This document shows positions 9,635 through 17,985 of a DNA stretch of 62,030 nucleotides, one piece after another. Position numbers and translations under genes: made by a program. The stretch comes from Streptomyces misionensis. GTDB lineage: Bacteria > Actinomycetota > Actinomycetes > Streptomycetales > Streptomycetaceae. Position 1 is the stretch's first letter. Each line of letters begins with the position of its first letter. The DNA is taken from the NCBI RefSeq assembly GCF_007896895.1, contig NZ_VOGW01000185.1, positions 48,637 through 110,666 of the forward strand, read 5' to 3'. Below the pieces are notes generated by a model. That model did no database searches, was not told the DNA's origin, and worked only from the letters and a program-made list of their open reading frames with translations.

Positions 9635-9832
9635 ATGCAGGCCCCGCCGGTACGCGCCACCACCATCCCGTCCCTCACCGACGCTCTGCGCGCCGTCGAG
9701 TCGCTGCTGATGAGCGGCGGCCAGCGCACCGCCCGCCGCAACGCGTGGACCTCCGTCCTGGAGGACCGCCGCCGGGCCAGGGACCGGGTGGAGGCGCAGC
9801 GCTTCCTGGAGCGGTCCGCGGACCGCCGGTAA
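9635..9832 (+). CDS. Small conserved hypothetical protein
   Basis: A 65-residue soluble, helix-rich, strongly basic protein. The core SLTDALRAVESLLMSGGQRTARRNAWTSV can be split as an N-terminal helix and a basic C-terminal helix. A small protein of this type sits between lipA and the DUF4191 gene in other Streptomyces as I remember it (the SCO2195 position). AGGGGG lies nine bases before the ATG. An upstream ATG at 9581 would add 18 residues with no ribosome site. The function is unknown. Confidence 0.65.
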   Translation: MQAPPVRATTIPSLTDALRAVESLLMSGGQRTARRNAWTSVLEDRRRARDRVEAQRFLERSADRR

Positions 9833-9906
9833 CGCCCCGCCCGCCCGAGCCGCCCCCGCGGGCACTGCCGTCGTCCGCGCTCCCGGGGCCACGTAGACTT
9901 CGTGGC

Positions 9907-10608
9907 ATGGCGAGGAAGGAAACCGCGGCGGACGCCGCGAATGCCGGGCGACTGAAGCAGATCGCCCTCACGTACCGGATGACCCGCAAGGTCGACACCA
10001 AGATCGGCCTGGTGCTCGCGGCCGTCGGTCTCGGCACGCTCGCGGTGTTCCTCGTGATCGGCTTCTTGATCGGCCACCCGGTGTACCTGGGCATCTTCGG
10101 CCTGCTGGTCGGCCTGCTGGCGACGGCGGTCGTGTTCGGCCGCCGGGCCGAGCGGGCGGCCTTCGGCCAGATGGAGGGGCAGCCTGGCGCCGCGGCGGCG
10201 GTGCTGGACAACGTCGGCCGGGGCTGGACCACCACCCCGGCGGTGGCGATGAACCGCAGCCAGGACGTCGTGCACCGCGCGGTCGGCAAGGCCGGCATCG
10301 TGCTGGTCGCCGAGGGCAACCCGAACCGGGTGAAGAGCCTGCTGGCCGCCGAGAAGAAGAAGATGAACCGCATCGTCGCCGACGTCCCGGTGCACGACAT
10401 CATCGTGGGCAACGGCGAGGGCCAGGTCGAGCTGAAGAAGCTGCGCACCACCATGCTGAAGTTCCCGCGGGTGCTCACCGGCCCCCAGGTGACCGCGACC
10501 AACGACCGGCTGCGCGCCCTGGGCGACCTGATGAGCAACATGCCGGTGCCGAAGGGCCCGATGCCCAAGGGCATGAAGCTGCCGAAGGGCGGCCCGCGCG
10601 GCCGCTAG
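9907..10608 (+). CDS. DUF4191 membrane protein
   Basis: A 233-residue protein with a basic N-terminus, two adjacent transmembrane helices (about residues 38-80: IGLVLAAVGLGTLAVF and YLGIFGLLVGLLATAVVF) and a soluble C-terminal domain that ends in Pro/Lys/Gly repeats (VPKGPMPKGMKLPKGG). DUF4191 proteins are conserved next to lipA in actinobacteria and their role is unknown. The gene ends at two strong palindromes that separate it from the convergent RDD gene. Confidence 0.85.
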   Translation: MARKETAADAANAGRLKQIALTYRMTRKVDTKIGLVLAAVGLGTLAVFLVIGFLIGHPVYLGIFGLLVGLLATAVVFGRRAERAAFGQMEGQPGAAAAVLDNVGRGWTTTPAVAMNRSQDVVHRAVGKAGIVLVAEGNPNRVKSLLAAEKKKMNRIVADVPVHDIIVGNGEGQVELKKLRTTMLKFPRVLTGPQVTATNDRLRALGDLMSNMPVPKGPMPKGMKLPKGGPRGR

Positions 10609-10616
10609 GGTCTTTC

Positions 10617-10640
10617 GTTTGGATCAGGCCTGATCCAAAC
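10617..10640. repeat. Perfect 24-bp palindrome, related to a copy at about 33.2 kb
   Basis: The sequence starts GTTTGGATCAGG and continues with its own exact reverse complement CCTGATCCAAAC, nine bases after the DUF4191 stop. A diverged relative, GATCCGGCCTGGTCCAAACG, occurs at 33224-33243, again just after a stop codon. This looks like a dispersed intergenic element. Confidence 0.55.
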
Positions 10641-10674
10641 GGGAGGCCCCAGGACCTCGCGGCCACGATGCGCT

Positions 10675-10723
10675 ACGACGAAGGGGGGCGCCCGGTGTGA
10701 CACCGGGCGCCCCCCTTCGTCGT
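10675..10723. terminator. Strong bidirectional hairpin terminator
   Basis: A perfect 23-bp stem (left arm 10675-10697 starting ACGACGAAGGGG, right arm 10701-10723) closes a TGA loop between the convergent DUF4191 and RDD genes. Very GC-rich hairpins without a long T-run are usual terminators in Streptomyces. Confidence 0.85.
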
Positions 10724-10742
10724 GCTGCCGCGATACGGCCGC

Positions 10743-11210
10743 TCAGGCGCGGACCTCGACGGTCTTCGCGAGCCGGTCGTGCAGGCCGCGGCCGTCGCGG
10801 TCCCAGACCAGGGCGGGGATGGCGAGGCAGAGCAGCACCGTGCGCAGCAGCGAACGCAGCGGGTTGACGGTGCCGGTCTCCAGGGCCACGACCCGGATGC
10901 CGAACAGCCGCTTACCCGGGGTGAAGCCGATGGTGCCGACGGTCAGCACGCTCATCACGAAGAAGACGCCGAGCGCCCAGTTGCTGGTGGCCTGGCTGTA
11001 GCCGTGCGTGATCAGGCTGTATGCGATCAGGACGCTGAGGCCCCAGTCCACCGCGATGGCGCCGAGCCGCCTGCCGGGCCGGGCGAGGGAGTTCGGCCCG
11101 TCCTCGGGCAGACCGAGCTGTTCGCCCCGGTACCCGAAGTCCGCGCCGGCCTCTTCCATGGCCGCGCGCGGGCCGGAGAGCCACGATCCGATTGCCTGCC
11201 TGTTGTCCAC
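10743..11210 (-). CDS. RDD family membrane protein
   Basis: A 155-residue integral membrane protein. The RDD pattern is visible as RPGRRLGAIAVDWGLSVLIAY (first helix, with Arg and Asp), followed by a second helix, the TPGKRLFGIRVV loop and a third helix ending in LVWDRDGRGLHDRLAKT. RDD proteins are small transporter-like membrane proteins and some act as sodium antiporters. The specific cargo is unknown. It is divergent from glnA, with the GlnR boxes between the two genes. Confidence 0.88.
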   Translation of the reverse strand: MDNRQAIGSWLSGPRAAMEEAGADFGYRGEQLGLPEDGPNSLARPGRRLGAIAVDWGLSVLIAYSLITHGYSQATSNWALGVFFVMSVLTVGTIGFTPGKRLFGIRVVALETGTVNPLRSLLRTVLLCLAIPALVWDRDGRGLHDRLAKTVEVRA

Positions 11211-11286
11211 CCGACCACGGTACTGCGTCCGTATATGACCGGGGGACGCCGGGGTGTCCCGGGGCTACGGTGGGAAGCGTGGCCGG

Positions 11287-11324
11287 TTAACTTCTGCGAA
11301 ACAATCGGGTCACGCCGGAGAAAT
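11287..11324 (+). promoter_or_regulatory. GlnR-box array upstream of glnA
   Basis: Four pentamers recur at exact 11-bp spacing: TTAAC (11287), GAAAC (11298), GTCAC (11309) and GAAAT (11320). This fits the GTnAC-n6-GAAAC consensus bound by GlnR, the actinobacterial nitrogen regulator. The array lies about 100 bp upstream of glnA and implies activation under nitrogen limitation. Confidence 0.75.
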
Positions 11325-11421
11325 CACCCGTCCATAGGGTCAGGACGAGCGTGTGCCACCGCACTGGCCGCACGAACGATCTACCACCCCGGCGAGGACG
11401 GTCGGGAGTAGGAGGAGCTGG

Positions 11422-12831
11422 ATGTTCCAGAACGCCGACGAGGCCAAGAAGTTCATCGCGGACGAGGACGTCAAGTTCGTCGACGTCCGCTTCTGCGACC
11501 TGCCGGGCGTCATGCAGCACTTCACGGTGCCCGTCGAGGCGTTCGACCCGGACGAGGAGCTGGCCTTCGACGGATCGTCGATCCGCGGTTTCCAGGCCAT
11601 CCACGAGTCGGACATGGCGCTGCGTGCCGACCTGTCCACGTCCCGTGTCGACCCGTTCCGCCGGGACAAGACGCTCAACATCAACTTCTTCATCCACGAC
11701 CCGATCACGGGCGAGCAGTACTCCCGCGACCCGCGCAACGTGGCCCGCAAGGCCGAGGCCTACCTCGCCTCCACCGGCATCGCGGACACCGCGTTCTTCG
11801 GCCCCGAGGCCGAGTTCTACGTCTTCGACTCCGTGCGCTTCCAGACCAGCGCCAACGAGTCCTTCTACCACATCGACTCCGAGGCGGGCGCCTGGAACAC
11901 CGGTGCGGTGGAGAACAACCGCGGTTACAAGGTCCGCTACAAGGGCGGCTACTTCCCGGTCGCGCCGGTGGACCACTTCGCGGACCTGCGCGCCGAGATC
12001 TCCCTGGAGCTGGAGAAGTCCGGCCTGAAGGTGGAGCGCCAGCACCACGAGGTGGGCACGGCCGGCCAGGCGGAGATCAACTACAAGTTCAACACGCTGC
12101 TCGCCGCCGCCGACGACCTCCAGCTCTTCAAGTACATCGTGAAGAACGTCGCCTGGCGCAACGGCAAGACCGCGACCTTCATGCCGAAGCCGATCTTCGG
12201 CGACAACGGCTCGGGCATGCACGTCCACCAGTCGCTGTGGAGCAACGGCGACCCGCTGTTCTACGACGAGGCCGGGTACGCGGGCCTGTCGGACATGGCC
12301 CGCTACTACATCGGCGGCATCCTCAAGCACGCCCCGTCGCTGCTGGCCTTCACCAACCCGACGGTGAACTCCTACCACCGCCTGGTGCCGGGCTTCGAGG
12401 CGCCGATCAACCTGGTGTACTCGCAGCGCAACCGGTCCGCCGCGATGCGCATCCCGATCACCGGCTCCAACCCGAAGGCCAAGCGCGTGGAGTTCCGCGC
12501 GCCCGACTCCTCCGGCAACCCGTACCTGGCCTTCTCGGCCCTGCTGCTCGCGGGCCTGGACGGCATCAAGAACAAGATCGAGCCGGCCGAGCCGATCGAC
12601 AAGGACCTCTACGAGCTGGCTCCCGAGGAGCACGCGAACGTCGCCCAGGTCCCGACCTCCCTCGGCGCCGTCCTCGACGCGCTGGAGGCCGACCACGAGT
12701 TCCTGCTCCAGGGCGACGTCTTCACGTCCGACCTGATCGAGACCTGGATCGACCTCAAGCGCACCCAGGAGATCGCCCCGCTGGCCCTGCGCCCGCACCC
12801 GCACGAGTTCGAGCTCTACTTCGACGTGTGA
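11422..12831 (+). CDS. glnA: Glutamine synthetase type I (GSI-beta)
   Basis: Condenses ammonia with glutamate using ATP; a dodecameric cytosolic enzyme. The 469-residue sequence carries the GSI signatures: [35 protein letters not shown], the [20 protein letters not shown] block and the Tyr397-containing [10 protein letters not shown] adenylylation loop. Tyr397 falls exactly where GlnE adenylylates GSI-beta enzymes, and glnE itself is at 50.7-53.7 kb. The ATG is preceded by GGAGGAG. GlnR boxes lie upstream and a strong hairpin follows, so it is probably monocistronic. Confidence 0.98.
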   Translation: MFQNADEAKKFIADEDVKFVDVRFCDLPGVMQHFTVPVEAFDPDEELAFDGSSIRGFQAIHESDMALRADLSTSRVDPFRRDKTLNINFFIHDPITGEQYSRDPRNVARKAEAYLASTGIADTAFFGPEAEFYVFDSVRFQTSANESFYHIDSEAGAWNTGAVENNRGYKVRYKGGYFPVAPVDHFADLRAEISLELEKSGLKVERQHHEVGTAGQAEINYKFNTLLAAADDLQLFKYIVKNVAWRNGKTATFMPKPIFGDNGSGMHVHQSLWSNGDPLFYDEAGYAGLSDMARYYIGGILKHAPSLLAFTNPTVNSYHRLVPGFEAPINLVYSQRNRSAAMRIPITGSNPKAKRVEFRAPDSSGNPYLAFSALLLAGLDGIKNKIEPAEPIDKDLYELAPEEHANVAQVPTSLGAVLDALEADHEFLLQGDVFTSDLIETWIDLKRTQEIAPLALRPHPHEFELYFDV

Positions 12832-12920
12832 TGTCGCCCCGGGCCGCAGCGGGCAGCCGCTCCGGCCCGGACCGTCCGTGCTTCGGCCGTCGCGAGGCCG
12901 GCGCATCGGGTAGTGCCGGC

Positions 12921-12964
12921 ACACAGCCGGGGCCGCCTCCCTCGGGAGGCGGCCCCGGCTGTGT
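12921..12964. terminator. Hairpin terminator between glnA and a convergent gene
   Basis: A perfect 21-bp stem (12921-12941 with 12944-12964) closes a two-base loop, 90 bp after the glnA stop and just before the 3' end of the convergent secreted-protein gene. It can terminate in both directions. Confidence 0.85.
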
Positions 12965-12983
12965 CTGGGGGGTCGGGTGCCGG

Positions 12984-13250
12984 TCAGCGCACCACGACCA
13001 CCACGACCGGAGTGTTGCCGTAGCCGAAGCGGTTGAAGCCGTTGTTGAAGAAGAAACCGCCGCGGTCGAAGCCCCGGTTGAAGCCCCGGTTGAAGCCGAA
13101 GCAGTTGTGGCCGTAGCAGCCCCGGTTGGTCGTCACGTGGGTCGGGGTGGCCGCCGACGCGGATCCGGCGGTGGCGATGGTGGCTCCGCCTGCCAGCAGA
13201 ACGCCGACGGCGGACACCGCGGCGAGACGCCTCGCACGCTGTGCTTTCAT
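12984..13250 (-). CDS. Small secreted protein with Asn-Arg-Gly-Phe repeats
   Basis: An 88-residue protein. Residues 1-34 form a classic Sec signal peptide: basic RARRLAAVS, a hydrophobic core, and a cleavage motif ASA-A. The mature part of about 54 residues has two cysteines (GCYGHNC) and a repeat tract rich in Phe, Asn, Arg and Gly (FNRGFNRGFDRGGFFF, then NNGFNRFGYG), ending in a run of valines. GAAGGAGGG lies eight bases before the ATG. Such low-complexity aromatic/Gly tracts occur in small surface or assembly proteins, but I do not recognise this family and assign no function. Confidence 0.7.
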   Translation of the reverse strand: MKAQRARRLAAVSAVGVLLAGGATIATAGSASAATPTHVTTNRGCYGHNCFGFNRGFNRGFDRGGFFFNNGFNRFGYGNTPVVVVVVR

Positions 13251-13575
13251 CGAACTGCCCTCCTTCCGTTCCCCCCGTGCCGCCTCGGGCACGGGAAGAC
13301 AGGCCGCGGCTCCGCCGACGGCGGGACACGGTCCGGGTGGTGCCGCCTGGATTCAGGAAGCAGGGCTGACGTTCCCCTGGTCGGCGGGGATGGCGCACGT
13401 CCGGCGCACCCTGCGGCGCGGCTCTGCTGAAAATGCTAGCGGCCGGGTGAGGACCCGGCATCCGGACGCCGGGCGGGCCCCGGCGGGAGGCTGTGCAACC
13501 TTTCGGCCCTCCCGTGATTCCTATTTCCGGGGATCAGGCTCCCCGCACGCGCCGACGAGAGAGGTTGACCGGGGA
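13251..13575. other. Intergenic region between divergent small genes
   Basis: About 325 bp between the starts of the secreted protein and a small membrane protein. It must hold both promoters. A relatively AT-rich stretch (TGCTGAAAATGCTAGC near 13424-13440) is the likeliest promoter position. I see no palindrome or conserved RNA motif. Confidence 0.4.
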
Positions 13576-13833
13576 ATGGCAGAACAGGACGAGTGGGAGC
13601 GGGAGTTCGATCAACGCTGGGCGAACTCCGCCGAGCACAAGGAGCCCTCCGCCCGGGCCCGGATGCTCGCCGCCCGCTGGAAGGAGAACCCCCCGGACCC
13701 GGCCCCGTTCCGCGCCGACCCGGACAGCGCCCGTCCGGACCGCCCTTCCTGGGTGTCCACGGCGGTGGTGCTGGGCTGTGTGGCCGCGGTGATCCTGCTC
13801 CTGGGTTACGCTCGGATACGCGACGGTTACTGA
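13576..13833 (+). CDS. Small single-pass membrane protein
   Basis: An 85-residue protein. The first 60 residues are soluble and charged (EWEREFDQRWANSAEHKE, then a Pro/Asp/Arg-rich stretch) and one transmembrane helix near the end (TAVVLGCVAAVILLLGYA) precedes a short RIRDGY tail. This suggests a cytoplasmic domain tethered by a C-terminal anchor. The ribosome site is weak (GGGG next to the start). It lies upstream of htpX. No function is known. Confidence 0.68.
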   Translation: MAEQDEWEREFDQRWANSAEHKEPSARARMLAARWKENPPDPAPFRADPDSARPDRPSWVSTAVVLGCVAAVILLLGYARIRDGY

Positions 13834-13976
13834 GCATGGCGGTCTCCCGGTGGGGCCCGGCACCGCTCCCACCGGGAAGCTTTTGCCCGCAACAGGGACG
13901 TATGGGACCTGTTCATGGGAGGCGGCAGGTGCACACTGGACAGCGGGACGAGTGCCTGACTGCGGGGTGATGCGAG

Positions 13977-14903
13977 ATGCGGAGCCGCTTTAGGAGCGAC
14001 CGGCGACTGACCGTGCGGATGACGGTCACGATGTTCCTGCTCGGACTGCTGTACGTGGCCTTCATCGCCGCGCTGCTCGTGCTGTTGAAGTCCTGGCTGC
14101 TGGTCGTCGTCGTGATGGGCGCGATGTTCGTGGCCCAGTTCTGGTTCTCCGACCGGATCGCGATGTTCGCCATGCACGGGCGGGTCGTGGAGCGCGAGGA
14201 GTATCCGGAGCTGCACGCGGTGGTGGACCGGCTGTGCGCCATGGCCGACATGCCCAAACCGGTGGTCGCCGTGTCCAACATGGACATGCCCAACGCCTTC
14301 GCGACGGGCCGCAACCCCGATCACGCCGTGGTCTGCGTGACCACGGGACTGCTGCGCCGCCTGGAGCCCGCCGAGCTGGAGGGCGTGCTCGCGCACGAGC
14401 TGTCCCATGTGGCGCACAAGGACGTCGCCGTGATCACCATCGCCTCCTTCCTGGGCGTGATCGCGGGGCTGATCGTCCGCTTCGCCTTCTACTCGCAGCT
14501 GTTCGGCGGGGGCCGCAGGGACCAGAACACGGCCCTGGTCTTCGCCGGGGTGATGGGGGTCTCGGCGGCCGTGTACGCGATCAGCTTCCTGCTGATCCGG
14601 GCCCTGTCCCGGTACCGGGAGCTGGCCGCCGACCGCGCCGCCGCGCTGCTGACCGGCCGACCCTCCGTGCTGGCGTCGGCGCTGACCAAGGTCACCGGGG
14701 ACATCGCCCGCATCCCGACCAAGGACCTGCGCACGGCCCAGGCCTTCAACGCGTTCTACTTCACCCCGGCCACCGGCAAGGAGCCCGGCATCGAGCGCTT
14801 CTTCTCCACCCACCCCACGCTGGAGCAGCGGCTGGAGCAGCTGGGCCGGATCTCGGCCGAGCTGGGCGAGGCGGCCGTACCGGGGGAGGCCGACCGGGCA
14901 TGA
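13977..14903 (+). CDS. htpX: HtpX-family membrane zinc metalloprotease
   Basis: A 308-residue M48 peptidase. Two N-terminal helices (residues about 15-60) precede the catalytic domain, which shows the zinc site AHELSHVAHKD (HELSH at 140-144) followed by two more helices and the third zinc ligand in RYRELAADRAA. HtpX degrades misfolded membrane proteins in envelope stress. The next gene, 50 bp on, is PspAB-like, and the two often pair in actinobacteria, which supports a phage-shock or envelope-stress role. The ribosome site is unremarkable. Confidence 0.92.
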   Translation: MRSRFRSDRRLTVRMTVTMFLLGLLYVAFIAALLVLLKSWLLVVVVMGAMFVAQFWFSDRIAMFAMHGRVVEREEYPELHAVVDRLCAMADMPKPVVAVSNMDMPNAFATGRNPDHAVVCVTTGLLRRLEPAELEGVLAHELSHVAHKDVAVITIASFLGVIAGLIVRFAFYSQLFGGGRRDQNTALVFAGVMGVSAAVYAISFLLIRALSRYRELAADRAAALLTGRPSVLASALTKVTGDIARIPTKDLRTAQAFNAFYFTPATGKEPGIERFFSTHPTLEQRLEQLGRISAELGEAAVPGEADRA

Positions 14904-14953
14904 GCGCACCGAAGGACGGACATCCGGTTCCGCGGCGGAAGGCGGGCTGAGCG

Positions 14954-15538
14954 TTGGGGCTGCTGGACATCCTGCTGGGGCGCACCAAACCCGTCGCCCC
15001 CGATCTCGACCAGCTCTTCGCGCTGCCCTCGGCCGCCGTCACGCTCCAGGCCGCGGTCGGCTTCACCCCGACCGGGACCGGTGCGGTGTGCTTCGCCACG
15101 GTGGAGGGCGCGGCCTTCGAGCAGACCCACCGGGAGGTGCAGGCGCTGCTGGACGCGGACGCCGACCGCGCCGGGCCGCCGGTGGAGCTGTGCCGCGACG
15201 GCTACGGCTACTCGTGGCTGGTCTCCCGGCGCTCCCCCGACCAGTTGCCGCAGCTCGTCAACGATCTGCACGCGGTGAACAGCTCCATGGAGATCAACGG
15301 GTTCGGCCCGCAGCTGCTGTGCTCGCTGGCCGGCTTCACCGACGACGCCGGCCGCGGGCTGGCCCTGGTGTACCTGTACAAGCGCGGCACCTTCTACCCG
15401 TTCGCCCCGCTGGCCGGGGCCGGTGAGCGGCGGGACAACGCGCTGGAGCTCCAGGTGAAGTCCGTGCTCGCGAGCGATCTGCGGATCGAGCAGGATCTGG
15501 GCCGCTGGTTCCCGGTGTGGGGGGCGCCCGGGTTGTGA
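14954..15538 (+). CDS. pspAB: PspA-associated protein PspAB
   Basis: A 194-residue soluble protein beginning MGLLDILLGRTKPVAPDLDQLFALPSA..., which matches the family named PspAB in actinobacteria. The start is TTG, fixed by family similarity at the first residue. It follows htpX closely on the same strand, the usual arrangement. The protein is thought to cooperate with PspA/HtpX in membrane stress, but its biochemical role is unknown. The next gene converges on it. Confidence 0.82.
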   Translation: MGLLDILLGRTKPVAPDLDQLFALPSAAVTLQAAVGFTPTGTGAVCFATVEGAAFEQTHREVQALLDADADRAGPPVELCRDGYGYSWLVSRRSPDQLPQLVNDLHAVNSSMEINGFGPQLLCSLAGFTDDAGRGLALVYLYKRGTFYPFAPLAGAGERRDNALELQVKSVLASDLRIEQDLGRWFPVWGAPGL

Positions 15539-15570
15539 AATTCGCCGCTTCGGCGGGCCGGCGGCCGTCG

Positions 15571-16887
15571 TCACCGCCGCGGGGCGGACGACGCGTACGT
15601 CTTCTCGTCGGCCTCGGCCGGGGGCGTGGGCGCACGGTGGACACGGATGCTCAGGGACAGCAGGGCGGCGCTCGCGCAGGCGGCGCCGAGTGCGAGCCAG
15701 ACGGGGTCGTAGCTGCCGAACGTGTCACGGGCCACGCCGCCGAGGAAGGAGGCCGACGCCGCGCCGAGCTGGTGTGCCGCGTTGGTCCAGCCGAAGACGA
15801 TGGCGCTGTCCTCGCCGTAGAAGGTCCGGCACAGGGCGATGACCGGCGGCACGGTCGCCAGGTCGAGCAGGCCGAAGGCGACCACGAAGACCAGCATGGG
15901 CGGGCTGACGGTGGCCGTCATGATCAGCGGCAGACTGACCATGAGCAGGCCCCGCAGCAGGAAGTAGACGGCGAGGAGCCGGCGGGCGTCCCGGCGGTCG
16001 GTGAGCCAGCCGGAGACGATGGTGCCGGCCACGTTGAAGACGCCGATGAACGCCAGCAGGGTCGAGGCCGTGGTGACGGGCATGCCGTGGTCGTGGGCCG
16101 CGGGGGCGAAGTGGGTCCACATGATGCCGTTGGTGGACGCGCCGCAGATGGCGAACGTGGCGGCGAGCAGCCAGAAGGGAACGGTCCGCGCGGCGCCGCA
16201 CAGCACGGTCACGGTGCGGCGGGCGGCGCCGGGAACGGGGTCGGGCCGGGGGGTGAAGGTGTCGCTGCCGTAGGGGCGTCGTCCGATGTCGGCGGGGTGG
16301 TCGCGCAGTACGAGGTACACCAGGGGAGCGACCGCGACGGCGGCGAGGGCGAGGGTGACGAGGGCGGGCCGCCAGTCGTAGTGGTCGATGGTCCAGGACA
16401 GCGCGGGCAGGAAGACCATCTGCCCCAGAACGCTGCCGGAGGAGAGGATGCCGGTCACCAGGCCGCGGCGGGCGGTGAACCAGCGGTTGGTGACGGTGGT
16501 GCCGAGGGTCATCGACAGCGATCCGGTCCCGAGGCCGACGAGGAAGCCCCAGAAGAGCGTGAACTGCCATGCGGCGCTCATCATCGTGGTGAGGACCGCT
16601 CCGGCGGCGACGGTCGCGAGCGCCGCGACGACGACCCGGCGGATGCCGAACCGGTCCATCAGGGCGGCGGCATAGGGGGCCGTGAGTCCGTAGAGCACCA
16701 TGTTGACCGAGGCCGCCAGGCCGATGGAGCCGCGGGACCAGTGGAATTCCGCGCGCAGGGGGTCCTGCAGAATCCCCGGCATGGTGGAGAAGGCGCCCGC
16801 GATGACGATCGCCACTCCGGCGACGGCGGCCACCCACCAGGCGCGGTGCCCGGCGTCCTTCGTGTGCTGGCCGATCGTGTCATCCAT
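15571..16887 (-). CDS. MFS transporter, OFA/monocarboxylate-like
   Basis: A 438-residue 12-helix major facilitator. Typical OFA/MCT features are visible: AFSTMPGILQDPLRAEFHWSR between helices 1 and 2, DRFGIRRVV at loop 2-3, the GTTVTNRWFTARRGLVTG stretch after helix 4, and a matching second half (SGWLTDRRDARRLL, GEDSAIVFGWTNAAHQLGAA). Relatives move small organic anions. It is divergently transcribed from the GlxA-type regulator with 69 bp between starts, which suggests that regulator controls it. The substrate is not deducible. It could serve the adjacent ectoine-like operon, but this is inference. Confidence 0.82.
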   Translation of the reverse strand: MDDTIGQHTKDAGHRAWWVAAVAGVAIVIAGAFSTMPGILQDPLRAEFHWSRGSIGLAASVNMVLYGLTAPYAAALMDRFGIRRVVVAALATVAAGAVLTTMMSAAWQFTLFWGFLVGLGTGSLSMTLGTTVTNRWFTARRGLVTGILSSGSVLGQMVFLPALSWTIDHYDWRPALVTLALAAVAVAPLVYLVLRDHPADIGRRPYGSDTFTPRPDPVPGAARRTVTVLCGAARTVPFWLLAATFAICGASTNGIMWTHFAPAAHDHGMPVTTASTLLAFIGVFNVAGTIVSGWLTDRRDARRLLAVYFLLRGLLMVSLPLIMTATVSPPMLVFVVAFGLLDLATVPPVIALCRTFYGEDSAIVFGWTNAAHQLGAASASFLGGVARDTFGSYDPVWLALGAACASAALLSLSIRVHRAPTPPAEADEKTYASSAPRR

Positions 16888-16956
16888 ATCTTCATCCTTC
16901 AGCGAGAGGGAACCCGGAACCAGTGGCCTTTGGTCAGCTAGTGAAAGAATCTGGAC
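16888..16956. promoter_or_regulatory. Divergent promoter region
   Basis: 69 bp separate the MFS and AraC-type regulator starts, so both promoters overlap here. AAGGAT precedes the transporter ATG and GAAAG precedes the regulator ATG. No clear inverted repeat was found. Confidence 0.5.
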
Positions 16957-17940
16957 ATGACGGTGGGTGACGAGTCATTGCACAGGGTGGCGGTTCTGGT
17001 ACGTTCCGGTCTCCTGCCGATGGAGCTGGGGATCGTGCACCGCCTGTTCGGGACCGCGACGGATGCGGCCGGCCGGCCGCTGTACTCGGTCGTGACGTGT
17101 GCCGTGGAACCGGGTGAGGTACGCACGGACGCCGACTTCACCGTCAACGTGCCGCTGGGGCCGCAGGCGCTGCGCGACGCGGACACGGTGATCGTGCCCG
17201 CCGCGATCGAGGACTACCGCCCGCAGCGGCGCGGCCGGTTGAGCCCGCCGGTGCGGGCGGCGCTCACGGAGATCCCCCCGACAGCGCGTCTGGCCTCCAT
17301 CTGCACCGGGTCGTTCGTGCTGGCGGCGGCCGGCCTGCTCACGGGGCGGCGGGCGACGACGCATTGGAAGTCCTGTCCCGAACTGGCCGCCCTCTACCCG
17401 GAGATCGACGTGGACCCCGACGTGCTGTACACCGATGACAAGGGTGTGCTCACGTCCGCGGGTGTGGCCGCGGGAATCGATCTGTGCCTGCACATGATCC
17501 GCAGTGACCACGGCGCCGACGTCGCCAACACCGTCGCCCGCGGCACCGTGGTCCCCCCGCACCGCGAAGGCGGTCAGGCCCAGTACATCGACCGTCCCGT
17601 GCCCGAACCCGGCGACACTTCCACCGCGGCCACCCGCGCCTGGGCCCTGGAGCACCTCGGTGACGGCCTCACCCTGGAGGACCTGGCGCGCCGGGCGGCG
17701 ACGAGCGTGCGGACGTTGACCCGCAAGTTCCGGCAGGAAACGGGGATGCCACCGATGCAGTGGCTCGCTCAGCAGCGCCTGCAGTACGCCCGTCGGCTGC
17801 TGGAACGCACGGACGAGCCGGTGGACCGGATCGCGGCCGAAGCCGGCTTCGGCACGGGCACGGCGATGCGTCAGCACTTCCGGGAGACGCTGGGCGTGTC
17901 ACCGCGCGCGTACCGCAACACCTTCCGCGGGGAAGCGTGA
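16957..17940 (+). CDS. GlxA-family AraC-type transcriptional regulator
   Basis: A 327-residue regulator with a DJ-1/PfpI-like sensor domain (residues about 10-170, with the nucleophile-elbow cysteine in ASICTGSFVLAAAGLL) and a C-terminal double helix-turn-helix of the AraC type (about 215-325: LEDLARRAATSVRTLTRKFRQETG and DRIAAEAGFGTGTAMRQHFRE). GlxA members in Streptomyces respond to unknown small molecules. It is divergent from the MFS gene and ends 45 bp from the convergent 3' end of the ectoine-like operon. Confidence 0.9.
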   Translation: MTVGDESLHRVAVLVRSGLLPMELGIVHRLFGTATDAAGRPLYSVVTCAVEPGEVRTDADFTVNVPLGPQALRDADTVIVPAAIEDYRPQRRGRLSPPVRAALTEIPPTARLASICTGSFVLAAAGLLTGRRATTHWKSCPELAALYPEIDVDPDVLYTDDKGVLTSAGVAAGIDLCLHMIRSDHGADVANTVARGTVVPPHREGGQAQYIDRPVPEPGDTSTAATRAWALEHLGDGLTLEDLARRAATSVRTLTRKFRQETGMPPMQWLAQQRLQYARRLLERTDEPVDRIAAEAGFGTGTAMRQHFRETLGVSPRAYRNTFRGEA

Positions 17941-17985
17941 GGGCACGCGCGCGGTGTCACCGCCTCGGCGAAGCCGCCTGCCGGC

